Positions 31,713 to 42,016 of a stretch of DNA of 64,000 nt are shown here, in pieces. The position numbers were made by a program, and so were the translations under genes. The notes beneath the pieces are model-generated. The model did not search any database and had not been told where the DNA came from. It worked only from the letters and a program-made list of their open reading frames with translations. Origin of the DNA: an uncultured Clostridia bacterium (GTDB lineage Bacteria; Bacillota; Clostridia; Oscillospirales; Oscillospiraceae); contig CALADI010000012.1 in the NCBI GenBank assembly GCA_937890525.1, positions 62,001 to 126,000 of the forward strand, given 5' to 3'. The first letter of the stretch is position 1; each line of letters begins with the position of its first letter.

Positions 31713-33674
31713 TTAGGTGCGCCGGAACTGCTTTTCCAGTTGGCGCTTGCTCAAGGTGATGCAGATGGGACGCCCGTGGGGGCAGTATTTTAACTCCGGG
31801 CGGGACATGACTTGCCGAACCAAGGCTTCCAACTCCTGAGCGTCGGTTTTCCAGCCGGCTTTGATGGCGGCCTTGCACGCCATGGTGTGCAGCAGTTCAT
31901 CCCGCATGGTCTGGGTGTCAGCCCCCTTGCCGCTCAGCAGTCCGTCTGCCATCTCCATGAGGGTGTCCTGAGCCTGAGATTCTGCAAGATCCATGGGGAT
32001 CTGACGGATGAGGAGGGTGTTCTCTCCGAACTCCTCGATCTCGAAGCCCAGTTCCCGGAGCAAAGACTGCCGGCTGAGGAGCACGGCGGCTCGATCCGGG
32101 GGCAGGCGCAGGGAGATGGGGGATAAAAGGGTCTGGGAGAGGATCTCGTGGGGGGCGGCCCGGAGTTTCTCGAAGAGGATCCGCTCGTGGGCGGCGTGCT
32201 TATCGATGAGGAAAGCGTCATCCCCCTGCTCCACCACCACATAGCTGCGGAACAGCTCCCCCGCCAGACGCCATTGGGGCTCATCGGGCATGGCAATGGC
32301 GGTCTGCTCCGGCTGTGCAGGAGCGACCTGGGGCTGGGAGGTCTGGGGTTGGGAGGGCTGCACATTAACGGCAGGTTTCTGGGCAGAAATTGCCGGGGGA
32401 GAGGGCGCAATGGCTTCCGGCTTGGGATAGGGGGTGTTTTGGCGCAGAGTAGGCGCCTGAGCACGCTCAGCACGGATCGCCCCCAGCACCGCAGCGGAAG
32501 AGGAAGTCTGGGGCTGGCTGCGGTGCTCCATGGCGGTGGACAGCTCCCGGTATTCCTGGGCCGTCATGGTGCGCCAATGACCGGGATCGGGACTCTTGGC
32601 GGCAGTTTTTGCCGGAGCGGCAGTCCCGGAGGAAGGCTGCACAGAGGGGGTGGGGGCAGGCTTGCTCAGCTGCACCGCCGGGCGGTCGGCGGCTTGGTTC
32701 AGCGCCGCCAGAACGCCGTAGTGCACGCAGTCGAATACGGTCTTTTCCGAGAGGAACTTCACCTCGGTCTTTGCCGGGTGGACATTCACATCCACCGCAT
32801 TGGCGGGCAAGGTCAGCCGCAGTACGCATACGGGGAATTTGCCCACCATCAGACGGTTGCGGTAGGCTTCCTCCAAGGCTTGGATCAGCAATCGGGAACG
32901 CACCGGGCGGTCGTTGACGAAGAAGGTTTGCAGGCTGCGGCTGGGGCGGGAATCCGTAGGCTTGGAAACAAAACCGGTGACATGGCAGCCCTCCCAGCGG
33001 GAGTCCACCGACAGCAGCTTTGCCGATTCTCTGCCGTAGACACAGTAGACGGCGCTGCCCAGATCCCCGGTGCCGGGGGTAAGGAGGGTCTGCTTTCCGT
33101 CCCGGATGAAGCAGAAGGACACCTCCGGGTGCGCCAACGCCTGAAGCTGCACGGCGGCAGCCACCTTGCCCCCCTCCACGGAATCGGATTTCATGAATTT
33201 CATCCGGGCGGGGGTATTGTAGAACAGATCCCGCACCACGATGGTGGTGCCGTCGGGACAGCCGGCTTCCGATTCCTCCAGAACGGCACCGGCTTCCAGC
33301 GTCAGGCTGACACCAGACAGGGCACCGGGGGTCTTGGTGAGCAGGTCGATCCGGCTGACCGAGGCGATGGCCGCCAAGGCTTCCCCTCGGAAGCCCATGG
33401 TGGAGATGGCACCCAGATCCTCGGCACAGCGCAGTTTGGAGGTGGCGTGGCGGAGAAAGGCGGTGCGGGCATCCTCGGGGGTCATGCCGCAGCCGTCATC
33501 GGTGACCCGCAGAAAGGTCATGCCGCCGTTGCGGATCTCCACGGTGACCTTGGATGCTCCGGCATCTACCGCATTTTCCAGAAGCTCCTTGACCACGGAG
33601 GCGGGGCGCTCCACCACCTCGCCTGCGGCGATCAGGTTGGCAACATGGGAAGATAATTGTATGATTTTTGGCAT
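31713..33674 (-). CDS. mutL: DNA mismatch repair protein MutL
   Basis: A 653-residue GHKL ATPase. The N-terminal domain begins IIQLSSHVANLIAAGEVVERP and has NAVDAGA, DDGCGM and GFRGEALA. A Pro/Gln-rich linker spans about 340-480. The C-terminal domain has DKHAAHERILFEKL, the variant with Lys at the second position of the endonuclease motif, and CPHGRPICITLSK near the end, so it is the nicking-type MutL. ATG 33674 has GAGGTGATC upstream, which overlaps the stop of the CPBP gene. Confidence 0.95.
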   Translation of the reverse strand: MPKIIQLSSHVANLIAAGEVVERPASVVKELLENAVDAGASKVTVEIRNGGMTFLRVTDDGCGMTPEDARTAFLRHATSKLRCAEDLGAISTMGFRGEALAAIASVSRIDLLTKTPGALSGVSLTLEAGAVLEESEAGCPDGTTIVVRDLFYNTPARMKFMKSDSVEGGKVAAAVQLQALAHPEVSFCFIRDGKQTLLTPGTGDLGSAVYCVYGRESAKLLSVDSRWEGCHVTGFVSKPTDSRPSRSLQTFFVNDRPVRSRLLIQALEEAYRNRLMVGKFPVCVLRLTLPANAVDVNVHPAKTEVKFLSEKTVFDCVHYGVLAALNQAADRPAVQLSKPAPTPSVQPSSGTAAPAKTAAKSPDPGHWRTMTAQEYRELSTAMEHRSQPQTSSSAAVLGAIRAERAQAPTLRQNTPYPKPEAIAPSPPAISAQKPAVNVQPSQPQTSQPQVAPAQPEQTAIAMPDEPQWRLAGELFRSYVVVEQGDDAFLIDKHAAHERILFEKLRAAPHEILSQTLLSPISLRLPPDRAAVLLSRQSLLRELGFEIEEFGENTLLIRQIPMDLAESQAQDTLMEMADGLLSGKGADTQTMRDELLHTMACKAAIKAGWKTDAQELEALVRQVMSRPELKYCPHGRPICITLSKRQLEKQFRRT

Positions 33675-33679
33675 AGAGA

Positions 33680-34369
33680 TCACCTCAAGGTCAGAAAGCC
33701 GGTGAGATTCACGGCACAATGGATCAAAATGGGCGTAACCAGAGAGTCGGTCTTTGCCAGCGACAGGCACAGGATCAGCCCGGCGGGGAGGTACTGCACA
33801 AAGCACAGCGCCAGCGTGGGCAGGGGATAGCCCCCCACATAGCCCATCACATGGATGGCGGCGAACACCAGCACCGATAGACCGTAGGCGGCGGCAGGAC
33901 GCCGGGGGTACAGAGGCGCGAACAGCAGTCCCCGGAACAGGCACTCCTCCGCCGCAGGCACCAGAAAGCCCACGCAGATCAGCATCAAGTATGGACTCTG
34001 GCGGACGAGATCCCCCACGGCGGCATCGTTCACATTGGAAAAACCGGGATCCAGATATCCCATCAGGGCAGCAAGACCGAGGTCGCATAGGCGAAGCACC
34101 AGATATCCCGCCGCTGCCGTGGCAAGGATGGGCAAAGGGCTATGGATGAAGCGCCGGAAAGAGGGGGACAAGATCTGCCAGAACAGGGGCAGGCAGACGA
34201 AGAAGTTGATGCCGTAGTAGATGCCGTTGAGCAAGGAATGGGAAGTGATCCCCAAAGCATCCCCCAAGGCAAACAAGATAGAGGGCAGCAGAAGAAGCTC
34301 AAAGAGCAGATACGCCCAGCCCAGCTTCTGCCGGCGCAGAGATAGCGTCAAGGTAAATTCTTGTTTCAT
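33680..34369 (-). CDS. CPBP family intramembrane glutamic protease
   Basis: A 229-residue membrane protein with about six to seven hydrophobic segments and the CPBP (Abi) motifs: EECLFRG with paired glutamates, then FAAIHVMGY and a HCAVN near the C-terminus. Relatives cleave CAAX-type or other membrane substrates; the target is unknown. It sits between mutS and mutL, and its ATG overlaps the mutS stop (ATGA), so it is translationally coupled. A link to mismatch repair is not implied. Confidence 0.88.
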   Translation of the reverse strand: MKQEFTLTLSLRRQKLGWAYLLFELLLLPSILFALGDALGITSHSLLNGIYYGINFFVCLPLFWQILSPSFRRFIHSPLPILATAAAGYLVLRLCDLGLAALMGYLDPGFSNVNDAAVGDLVRQSPYLMLICVGFLVPAAEECLFRGLLFAPLYPRRPAAAYGLSVLVFAAIHVMGYVGGYPLPTLALCFVQYLPAGLILCLSLAKTDSLVTPILIHCAVNLTGFLTLR

Positions 34370-36966
34370 TGCAGCATTTGTTTCAGCCGGAACAGTTCGT
34401 TCATGGCTTCGATGGGGGTCAGAGTCTCCACGGTCAGCTGGGACAGGGCGTCCCGGATCCGCAGGGCGGTCATATCCCCCATGGAGATCTGATCCGTCTC
34501 ATCCGGGGTGGGGGTGTGGGCACTTTGCATGGTGCCGCTTTCCAACTCGGCAAGGATCTCCCGGGCACGGGAGATGACACAGCCGGGCAGCCCTGCCAGT
34601 TTGGCAACTTCGACACCGTAGGAATCATCGGTGGCGCCGGGAACGATCTTACGCAGGAAGATCATATCGCTGCCCCGCTTCTTCACGGCGATGTTGTAGT
34701 TCTTCACATTGGAAAGCTGAGATTCGATGGTGGAAAGCTCATGGTAGTGGGTGGCAAAGAGGGTCTTCGCACCCAGACGCTTGGGGTTGGCCACATATTC
34801 CAAAACGGCCCGGGCGATGCTCATGCCGTCGTAGGTGGAGGTGCCTCTGCCGATCTCGTCCAAGATCAGCAGGCTCTTTCCTGTGGCGTATTTCAAGATG
34901 GATGCCACCTCGGACATCTCCACCATGAAGGTGGACTGACCGGAAGCCAGATCGTCGCTGGCGCCGATGCGGGTAAAGACCCGATCCACCAGACCGATCC
35001 GGGCACTGCGGGCGGGGACGAAGGAGCCCATCTGCGCCATCAGCACGATCAGCGCCACCTGACGCATATAGGTGGATTTGCCCGCCATGTTGGGACCGGT
35101 GATGATGGCCACCTGGCGCTCGTCACAGCCGAGACTGGTGTCGTTGGGGACGAACAGGGCATCCTTGAGCATGACCTCCACCACCGGGTGGCGGCCGTCC
35201 CGGATCTCCAATTCGCTGCCCATGGTCATCTCCGGGCGGCAGTAGCCCCGCTGGACCGCCACATTGGCAAGGCTGCACAGGCAGTCGGCGGCGGCAACGG
35301 CGGCGGCAGAAGCCTGCACCCGGCAGGCTTGGGCGGCCAAATGTTCCCGAAGCTGGGTGAAGATCTGGTATTCCAGCGCCACCAGCCGATCCTTGGCGGT
35401 GAGCACCTGAGTCTCCAATTCTTTCAGCTCTTGGGTGATGTAGCGCTCGCAGTTGGCAAGGGTCTGCTTGCGGATGTATTCCGGTGGAACCTGATCGGCA
35501 AAGGTTTTGGATATCTCAATATAGTAGCCGAACACCCGGTTGTAGCCGATCTTCAGGCTGCGGATGCCGGTGCGCTCCCGCTCGGAAGCTTCTACCGCGG
35601 CGATGGTGCCGGAGCCGCCGCTCATAATGTCCCGCAGGCGGTCGGCTTCCTCACTGGCACCGGGGCGGATCATGCCGCCTTCCCGCAGGGTCAGAGGAGG
35701 CTCGTCTACCAGGGTGGTCTCGATCTGCTGGGCGCAGTCGGTGAGCGGATCGATGGATTCGTTCAGTTTTTTCAGAATGGGGGCATCCAGCCGATCAAGC
35801 TGCGCCTTGATCCCGGGCAGCGCCCGGCAGCCGTTGGCCAGCGCCAGCAGATCCCGGCAGTTGGCAGAGCCGGTGACGATGCGGGTCATGACCCGCTCCA
35901 GATCCGAGACTTCCCCCAATGCTTGGGTCAATTCCCCGCGGACGATGGTGGAGTTGACCAGATCCTCCACGGCGGTATGGCGGCGCTGGATCTCGTTGAT
36001 GTCCAGCAGGGGCTGCTCCAGCCAGCTTCGCATCATCCGCCCGCCCATGGCGGTGCGGGTCTTGTCCAGCACCCACAGCAGGGTGCCCTTTTTCTCCTTG
36101 CCCCGGAGGGATTCGGTCAATTCCAGATTCCGGCGGGCGTCCAGATCCAGCTCCATGAACCGCCCGCTGGTGTAAAACAGAAGCTGGCGGATGTGGGCAA
36201 GGTCATTCTTCTGAACAAACAGCAGCCGCTCCAACAGAGCGCCGCAGGCGATGACGGTGCAGGCAAGCCCGGAGATCCCCATCTGGGACAGGGAGGTGCC
36301 GAAGTGGGATTCCAGAAGCGGCTCTGAGCGGTCAAGGGAGAACTGATCCGGCTGCCCCTCGTCCACGCAGCAGCTCAGGCGCTGGAACAGGGTGGCCTGG
36401 AGCACCTCGCAGTCAGTACCCTCGCCGCCGCGGATCACCTCGCTGGGGGAAAAACGCCCCAATTCCGATGCGGCTGAGGGGGCATCGGGGCACACGGTGG
36501 CAAAAAATGCCCCGGTGGAAACATCGCAGAAGGCAAGACCAAAGCGGCCGTCTTCTCCGTAAATGCAGGCAAAATAGTTATTCCGGCTCTCGTCCAGCAT
36601 ACAGCTTTCCGTGACGGTTCCGGGGGTGACGATCCGGGTGACATCCCGCTGGACGATGCCCTTGGCGGTGGCGGGATCCTCCATCTGGTCGCAGATGGCA
36701 ACTTTGTAGCCCTTCTGCACCAGACGGGCAATGTAGGAATCCACGCTGTGGAAGGGCACGCCGCACATGGGGGTCTGCTCCTGCTTGGGTTTGCCCCGAT
36801 CCCGGGTGGTGAGGGTGAGATCCAGCTCCTTGGCGGCAAGCCGGGCATCCTCGTCGAACATTTCGTAGAAATCCCCCAGACGGAAGAAGAGAATACAGTC
36901 CTGATTGCGCTGTTTGATCTCGTTATACTGCTTTCGCATGGGGGTCAATTCCTGACTCTGCGCCAT
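34366..36966 (-). CDS. mutS: DNA mismatch repair protein MutS
   Basis: An 866-residue ATPase. The mismatch-reading Phe-x-Glu lies in FFRLGDFYEMF near residue 35, followed by connector and core lever domains. The ATPase domain has the Walker A ITGPNMAGKSTYMRQVALI, a Walker B in SLLILDEIGRGTSTYDG, and ATHYHELS. I chose ATG 36966 (MAQSQELTPMRKQYNEIK) with AAGGAG before it; the frame is open upstream only because it overlaps miaB. It lies 5 bp after the miaB stop. Confidence 0.97.
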   Translation of the reverse strand: MAQSQELTPMRKQYNEIKQRNQDCILFFRLGDFYEMFDEDARLAAKELDLTLTTRDRGKPKQEQTPMCGVPFHSVDSYIARLVQKGYKVAICDQMEDPATAKGIVQRDVTRIVTPGTVTESCMLDESRNNYFACIYGEDGRFGLAFCDVSTGAFFATVCPDAPSAASELGRFSPSEVIRGGEGTDCEVLQATLFQRLSCCVDEGQPDQFSLDRSEPLLESHFGTSLSQMGISGLACTVIACGALLERLLFVQKNDLAHIRQLLFYTSGRFMELDLDARRNLELTESLRGKEKKGTLLWVLDKTRTAMGGRMMRSWLEQPLLDINEIQRRHTAVEDLVNSTIVRGELTQALGEVSDLERVMTRIVTGSANCRDLLALANGCRALPGIKAQLDRLDAPILKKLNESIDPLTDCAQQIETTLVDEPPLTLREGGMIRPGASEEADRLRDIMSGGSGTIAAVEASERERTGIRSLKIGYNRVFGYYIEISKTFADQVPPEYIRKQTLANCERYITQELKELETQVLTAKDRLVALEYQIFTQLREHLAAQACRVQASAAAVAAADCLCSLANVAVQRGYCRPEMTMGSELEIRDGRHPVVEVMLKDALFVPNDTSLGCDERQVAIITGPNMAGKSTYMRQVALIVLMAQMGSFVPARSARIGLVDRVFTRIGASDDLASGQSTFMVEMSEVASILKYATGKSLLILDEIGRGTSTYDGMSIARAVLEYVANPKRLGAKTLFATHYHELSTIESQLSNVKNYNIAVKKRGSDMIFLRKIVPGATDDSYGVEVAKLAGLPGCVISRAREILAELESGTMQSAHTPTPDETDQISMGDMTALRIRDALSQLTVETLTPIEAMNELFRLKQMLQ

Positions 36967-36971
36967 GGCGG

Positions 36972-38381
36972 TCACTCCTTCTCCAATTCGCCTGCAAGAC
37001 TCCATGTGGTAGAGGCGGTGATGGTGGCATAGGCGTAGCTGCCGATGCGTGCGGGATCTCCCGGCAGGCGCACCAGCCGTCCGCCCTCGGTGCGGGCGGT
37101 GAGCAGATCCCCGTCCTGCCCGTCCACCAGCACACGCATCCGCTTGCCCACATAGTCCCGGTGGATCTCCTCGGAGATGCCGTTCTGCACGGCGCACAGC
37201 CGGTCGAACCGGGCGTTCTTCTCTTCCTTGGGGGTGGGATCCTCCATCTCGGCGGCGGGAGTTCCGGCACGGGGAGAGAAGATGAAGGTGAACAGGGCGT
37301 CGTAGCGCACCTGCTGGATCAGGGAGATGGTCTCCTCGAATTCGTCGGCGGTCTCCCCGGGGAAGCCCACGATCACATCCGAGGTCAGCACCAGATCGGG
37401 CATGACCTGCTTGGCGTAGTCCACCAGTTCCAGATATTTCTCCCGGTCGTAGTGGCGGTTCATGGCCTTCAGCACCCGGCTGGAGCCGGACTGGAAGGGA
37501 AGGTGGAGCTGCTTGGCGATCTTGGGGTAGGCAGCCATGGTATCGAACAGCTTCTTCCCGGCATCCCGGGGGTGGCTGGTCATAAAGCGGATGAGGAAAT
37601 CCCCATCAAGTTGGGCGATCTGTGCCAAAAGGTCGGAAAAATCCACGGATTGTTCCAGATCCTTGCCATAGGAGTTCACATTCTGCCCCAGCAGGGTGAT
37701 CTCCTTGCAGCCCGAAGCGATCAGTTGGGCGCACTCGGCAAGGATATCCTCCGGCAGACGGCTGCGCTCCCGGCCCCGGACATAGGGCACGATGCAATAG
37801 GTGCAGAAATTGTTGCAGCCGTACATGATGGACACCCAGCCCTTAAGACTGCTGCTGCGCACCACGGGAAGCCCCTCGGCAATGGATCCGGGTTCATCTG
37901 CGGTGGAAAACACCCGCTTGGTGCCGGTGAGCACCTGATACAGCAGGCTGGGGAACTGCCACAGGTGATGGGTGGAAAACACCCCGTCCACATGGGGGTA
38001 GCTCTTACGGATGCGCTCCACCACCTGATCCTGCCCGGCCATGCAGCCGCACAGGAAGATCTTCTGCCCCGGGTGGCGGCGCTTGGTGTGGGTGAGGGCA
38101 CCCAGATTGCCGAATACCCGCTGCTCGGCGTGCTCCCGGATGGCGCAGGTGTTCATGATGACCACATCGGCGCCCTCGGCTTCGTCGCAGATGGCATAGC
38201 CGGCGTCGCTGAGCATACCCCGCAGGCGCTCGGAATCGGCTTCGTTCTGCTGGCAGCCGTAGGTCTCTACATAGGCTTTGGGGGTGATGCCACGCTCCAT
38301 CCACAATGTGCGGATCCGGTGGCAGTATGCAAGCTGCTCGTCCACTTGGGACACAGAGATTCTGGTGGTTTTGGTGTTCAC
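36972..38381 (-). CDS. miaB: tRNA-2-methylthio-N6-dimethylallyladenosine synthase
   Basis: A 469-residue radical-SAM methylthiotransferase. The N-terminal UPF0004 domain carries three cluster cysteines (YGCQQNEADSE, NTCAIREHAEQR, CGCMAG), and the radical-SAM CxxxCxxC is GCNNFCTYCIVPYVRG. A TRAM domain ends the protein. It adds the methylthio group after MiaA has acted. The start is GTG at 38379-38381 with GGAGGATATACGCC before it. It is the first gene of miaB-mutS-CPBP-mutL-miaA-hfq. Confidence 0.96.
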   Translation of the reverse strand: MNTKTTRISVSQVDEQLAYCHRIRTLWMERGITPKAYVETYGCQQNEADSERLRGMLSDAGYAICDEAEGADVVIMNTCAIREHAEQRVFGNLGALTHTKRRHPGQKIFLCGCMAGQDQVVERIRKSYPHVDGVFSTHHLWQFPSLLYQVLTGTKRVFSTADEPGSIAEGLPVVRSSSLKGWVSIMYGCNNFCTYCIVPYVRGRERSRLPEDILAECAQLIASGCKEITLLGQNVNSYGKDLEQSVDFSDLLAQIAQLDGDFLIRFMTSHPRDAGKKLFDTMAAYPKIAKQLHLPFQSGSSRVLKAMNRHYDREKYLELVDYAKQVMPDLVLTSDVIVGFPGETADEFEETISLIQQVRYDALFTFIFSPRAGTPAAEMEDPTPKEEKNARFDRLCAVQNGISEEIHRDYVGKRMRVLVDGQDGDLLTARTEGGRLVRLPGDPARIGSYAYATITASTTWSLAGELEKE

Positions 38382-38426
38382 GGCGTATATCCTCCACAGT
38401 TGGGTAAAATGTTGATTTAATACTTC

Positions 38427-38455
38427 ATTTTACCATTATTCACCGGCTCTTTCAA
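38427..38455 (-). promoter_or_regulatory. Promoter of the miaB-mutS-mutL-miaA-hfq operon
   Basis: TTGAAA (38450-38455), 17 bp, TAAAAT (38427-38432) on the minus strand. Confidence 0.7.
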
Positions 38456-38470
38456 GGGCGCACAGGGAAA

Positions 38471-38509
38471 AAGTAAAAAAATTCCCGGAAGACAGACGCA
38501 TCCGGGAAT
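38471..38509 (-). terminator. Terminator of the Na/Pi cotransporter gene
   Basis: ATTCCCGGA (38481-38489) and TCCGGGAAT (38501-38509) arms. T6 follows on the minus strand. Confidence 0.8.
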
Positions 38510-38514
38510 GGGGG

Positions 38515-40293
38515 TCATTGTTCCGCGTCCTCGGGGAAGGAGTAACGCTTGCGGTACTTGCGGAACCGCTCGGAGTACTTGGCGCTCTCGTCCAGCTGAC
38601 CGGACTTCAGCGCACCCAGATATTCGTGGGCTTCCAGCTTGCCCTCGGCCACCTGAAGCATCTCCACCGCCACATTGGAGCAATGGTCGGCGATGCGCTC
38701 GTAGGAGGTCAGAAGATCCTCCAGCACGAAGCCGTATTCGGTGCTGCATACACCGTCCCGCAGACGGCGGACATGACGGGACTTGATCTCCCGCACCAAT
38801 CCGTCCACCACCTGCTCCTGGGGCTCCACCTTGGCAGCAAGGGACATATTGTTGGAGGTGAAGGCTTCCACGGTGCGGTCTACCACATCGGTGACGGCAC
38901 GCTCCAGCACTGCAAGCTCGGACTTGGCTTGGGGGGAGAAATCGATCTTCTTCTGATCGATCTCCGCACCGGCCTTGGACAGCAGGATGGCATGGTCGGC
39001 GATACGCTCAAGGTCGCTGATGGAATACAGCAGGGTGTTCAGGGTGCGGTTGTCGTTGACAGCCAGATTGGCACCGGACAGCTTCACCAGATAGGTGCCC
39101 AGAGCATCCTGATAATGGTCGGAAGTTTCCTCCAGCTCTTTGATCTTGGCGTCGGTCTTTTCGTCGTATTTCTTGGTCATATCGATGGCCAGATGCACGG
39201 CTTCGGCGCTGACCTGCGCCATCCGATCGGCGATCTCCTTGGCCCGCTGGACTGCCACCGCCGGGGTGGCCAGCAGACGGGCATCCAGAAGTTCGGTCTG
39301 CTGGGGCTGCTTGTTGTCCCGGACGGTGAGGATCGCCAGTTTTTCAAGGACGCCGTGCAGCGGCAGCATGACAGCGGTGGTCAGCAGATTGAAGCCCGTG
39401 TGGATCAGGGCAATGTCAAACTCGTTGATGGTATCGTTCAGGAACTGCCACGGGTAGAACATGCCCACACCGTAGAAGATCAAGGCAAACAGCGCTACGC
39501 CCACCAGATTGAAGTACAGGTGTACCATGGCGGTACGGCGGGCATTGCGGTTGGCGCCCACGGTGGAGATCATGGCGGTGACACAGGTGCCGATGTTCTG
39601 CCCCAGAATGATGGGCAGCGCCGTGCCTGCGGTGATGACGCCGGTGGCGCACATACTCTGCAAAATACCCACGGAGGCAGAGGAGGACTGGATCACAGCG
39701 GTGAGGACTGCACCGGCCAGAATTCCCAGAATGGGGTTGGAGAAGGACACCATCAGATCGGCAAACCATGCTTCCTCCGCAAGGAAGTCCATGGAGTCGC
39801 CCATGAGATCCATGCCGGTCATCAGCGCCATGAAGCCCAGCAGAATGGTGCCGATGCCGTGATTGCGCTCGGACTTGGTGAACATGAACAGGATGATGCC
39901 CACGGTACCCATCAGAGGAGCCAAGGTGGTGGGCTTGAAGACCTGCACCAAGAAACTGTCACCCTCCAGAGCGGTGAGGGACAGGATCCAGGAGGTGATG
40001 GTGGTGCCCACATTGGAGCCCATGATGACGCCCACCGCCTGCTTCAGGGTCATGATGCCGGAGTTGACGAAGCCGACCACCATGACGGTGGTTGCGGAGG
40101 AGGATTGGATCACGGCGGTGACTGCCATACCCAGCAGGAAACCCCGGATCACGGTGGAACTCATCTTGGCCAGCACGGTTTGCAGCTTGCCGCCTACCTG
40201 ACGCTCCAACGCTTTTCCCATGATATCCATGCCGAACAAAAACAGTGCCAGTCCGCCCAGCAGGGATATGATCTTTAGAATATACATGGTCAT
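38515..40293 (-). CDS. Na/Pi cotransporter family protein with PhoU-like domain
   Basis: A 592-residue protein. The membrane part (about 1-310) holds two inverted Na/Pi repeats, each with the QSSSA motif (VTAVIQSSSATTVMVVGF and LTAVIQSSSASVGIL). The C-terminal third is a helical PhoU-like domain. It likely imports or balances phosphate with sodium. I chose ATG 40293 with AAGGAT before it. It has its own promoter and terminator, and no pst or pho genes lie nearby. Confidence 0.9.
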   Translation of the reverse strand: MTMYILKIISLLGGLALFLFGMDIMGKALERQVGGKLQTVLAKMSSTVIRGFLLGMAVTAVIQSSSATTVMVVGFVNSGIMTLKQAVGVIMGSNVGTTITSWILSLTALEGDSFLVQVFKPTTLAPLMGTVGIILFMFTKSERNHGIGTILLGFMALMTGMDLMGDSMDFLAEEAWFADLMVSFSNPILGILAGAVLTAVIQSSSASVGILQSMCATGVITAGTALPIILGQNIGTCVTAMISTVGANRNARRTAMVHLYFNLVGVALFALIFYGVGMFYPWQFLNDTINEFDIALIHTGFNLLTTAVMLPLHGVLEKLAILTVRDNKQPQQTELLDARLLATPAVAVQRAKEIADRMAQVSAEAVHLAIDMTKKYDEKTDAKIKELEETSDHYQDALGTYLVKLSGANLAVNDNRTLNTLLYSISDLERIADHAILLSKAGAEIDQKKIDFSPQAKSELAVLERAVTDVVDRTVEAFTSNNMSLAAKVEPQEQVVDGLVREIKSRHVRRLRDGVCSTEYGFVLEDLLTSYERIADHCSNVAVEMLQVAEGKLEAHEYLGALKSGQLDESAKYSERFRKYRKRYSFPEDAEQ

Positions 40294-40353
40294 TGTGGCG
40301 ATCCTTCTTTCTTTTGGAAATGCTCCCGGAGGGAGAACGCTCATACATCACTT

Positions 40354-40382
40354 ATTATACCAGTGTATCCCGGGAAAGTCTA
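40354..40382 (-). promoter_or_regulatory. Promoter for the Na/Pi cotransporter gene
   Basis: TAGACT (40377-40382), 17 bp, TATAAT (40354-40359) on the minus strand. Confidence 0.6.
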
Positions 40383-40433
40383 TGAAAAGATGAAATTCGT
40401 CAGGGATTTTCCAAAAGGAACGCGAAACGTCCC

Positions 40434-40472
40434 AGCAAAAAAAGACTCCGTGCCCATTTTGGCACGGAGTCT
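40434..40472 (-). terminator. Terminator of the DUF1846 gene
   Basis: AGACTCCGTGCC (40443-40454) and GGCACGGAGTCT (40461-40472) arms; T7 follows on the minus strand. Confidence 0.85.
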
Positions 40473-40498
40473 GAGGGAACGAAAGGGGGAAAAAAGGG

Positions 40499-41983
40499 TC
40501 ACTTGTGATACAGCCGGCTGCTCTCATACCGGGGCTCAAAGCTGACATGGACCCCGAGGCAGCGAAGAAGCTGCTCGTCCTCCTCGCTGAGGATCACGGA
40601 GAAGTGGGCTTCGCAGCCACGGAGATTCTTGAGCTGCTCTTTGGCCTGCTGCGCCGCCGGATCGTTCATGGCGGAGATGGTCAGCGCCAGCAGCACCTCG
40701 TCGGTGTGGAGCCGGGGATTGCTGTGGCCCATATACTGGGTCTTTAACTCGCAGATGGGCTCCAAGACCTGGGCTGCGATCAGATGCTTGCTGTCATCAA
40801 TACCGCCCAGCGCCTTCAGGGCATTCAGCAGCAGGGCAGAAGCGGCGCCCAAGGTGGAGGAAGTCTTGCCGGTGATGATCCTGCCGTCGGTGAGCACCAT
40901 GGCGCCGGCGGGGGCGCCGGTCTCCTCGGCTTTGTTCAATGCGGCAGCCACGGCGGGGAAGATCTCCGGGGTCACACCCGCCTGATTCATCACCAGCTCC
41001 AGCTTGCGGATGGTCTGTTCGCTGCCCTTGCCCCGGATGTGATCCACACAGGCGGCATAATACCGGCGCAGGATCTCCTTGCGGGAGGCTTCGCAGCAGA
41101 CTTCGTCATCGATGATGCAGTTGCCCACCATGTTGACGCCCATATCCGTGGGAGACTGGTAGGGGGAGTGACCTTGGATCCGCTGGAAGGTGGCGTTCAG
41201 CACCGGGAAGATCTCCACATCCCGGTTATAATTGACTGCTTTTTCGCTGTAGGCTTCCAGATGGAAGGGGTCGATCATGTTCACATCGTTCAGATCGGCG
41301 GTGGCAGCCTCGTATGCCAGATTGACCGGGTGTTTCAGCGGCAGGTTCCAAATGGGGAAAGTCTCAAACTTGGCGTAACCTGCCGTGATGCCCCGCTTGT
41401 GGTCGTGGTAGAGCTGGCTGAGGCAGGTGGCCATCTTGCCGCTGCCGGGACCGGGGGCGGTGACCACCACCAGAGAGTGGGTGGTCTCGATATATTCGTT
41501 CAGACCGAAACCTTCGTCGGAGACGATGCGCTGGACATCGCCGGGGTAGCCGGGAATGTTGTAGTGCTTATAGCAACGCACCCCCAGAGACTCCAGCCGC
41601 TTGCGGAAGGCTTCGGCGGTGACCTGCCCGTTGTATCGGGTCAGCACCACGCTGCCCACATACAGGGACATCTCCCGAAAGGTGTCGATGAGCCGCAGTA
41701 CATCGGCATCGTAGGTGATGCCGAGATCGCCACGGACCTTGTTCTTCTCGATATCGTCGGCGTTGATGGCGATGACGATCTCCACATCGTCCTTGAGCTG
41801 CTGGAGCATGCGGATCTTGCTATCCGGCTCGAAGCCCGGCAGCACCCGGGAAGCGTGGTAATCGTCAAACAGCTTGCCGCCGAATTCCAGATACAGCTTG
41901 CCGCCGAACTGGGCAATGCGCTTGCGGATCTGCTGGGACTGGGTCAGCAGGTATTTTTGATTGTCAAAACCGATCTTGCTCAT
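40499..41983 (-). CDS. DUF1846 domain-containing protein
   Basis: A 494-residue protein matching DUF1846 over its full length (start IGFDNQKYLLTQSQQIRKRI, then VVTAPGPGSGKMATCLSQLYHDH with a P-loop-like GPGSGK). The family is conserved in Firmicutes and structurally related to nucleotide-binding folds, but has no assigned reaction. It is a single gene with its own promoter at 42017-42045 and terminator. GAGAAGGA precedes the start. Confidence 0.9.
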   Translation of the reverse strand: MSKIGFDNQKYLLTQSQQIRKRIAQFGGKLYLEFGGKLFDDYHASRVLPGFEPDSKIRMLQQLKDDVEIVIAINADDIEKNKVRGDLGITYDADVLRLIDTFREMSLYVGSVVLTRYNGQVTAEAFRKRLESLGVRCYKHYNIPGYPGDVQRIVSDEGFGLNEYIETTHSLVVVTAPGPGSGKMATCLSQLYHDHKRGITAGYAKFETFPIWNLPLKHPVNLAYEAATADLNDVNMIDPFHLEAYSEKAVNYNRDVEIFPVLNATFQRIQGHSPYQSPTDMGVNMVGNCIIDDEVCCEASRKEILRRYYAACVDHIRGKGSEQTIRKLELVMNQAGVTPEIFPAVAAALNKAEETGAPAGAMVLTDGRIITGKTSSTLGAASALLLNALKALGGIDDSKHLIAAQVLEPICELKTQYMGHSNPRLHTDEVLLALTISAMNDPAAQQAKEQLKNLRGCEAHFSVILSEEDEQLLRCLGVHVSFEPRYESSRLYHK

Positions 41984-42016
41984 CTTAAATCCTTCTCCAA
42001 TTTATTTTCTTCCGAT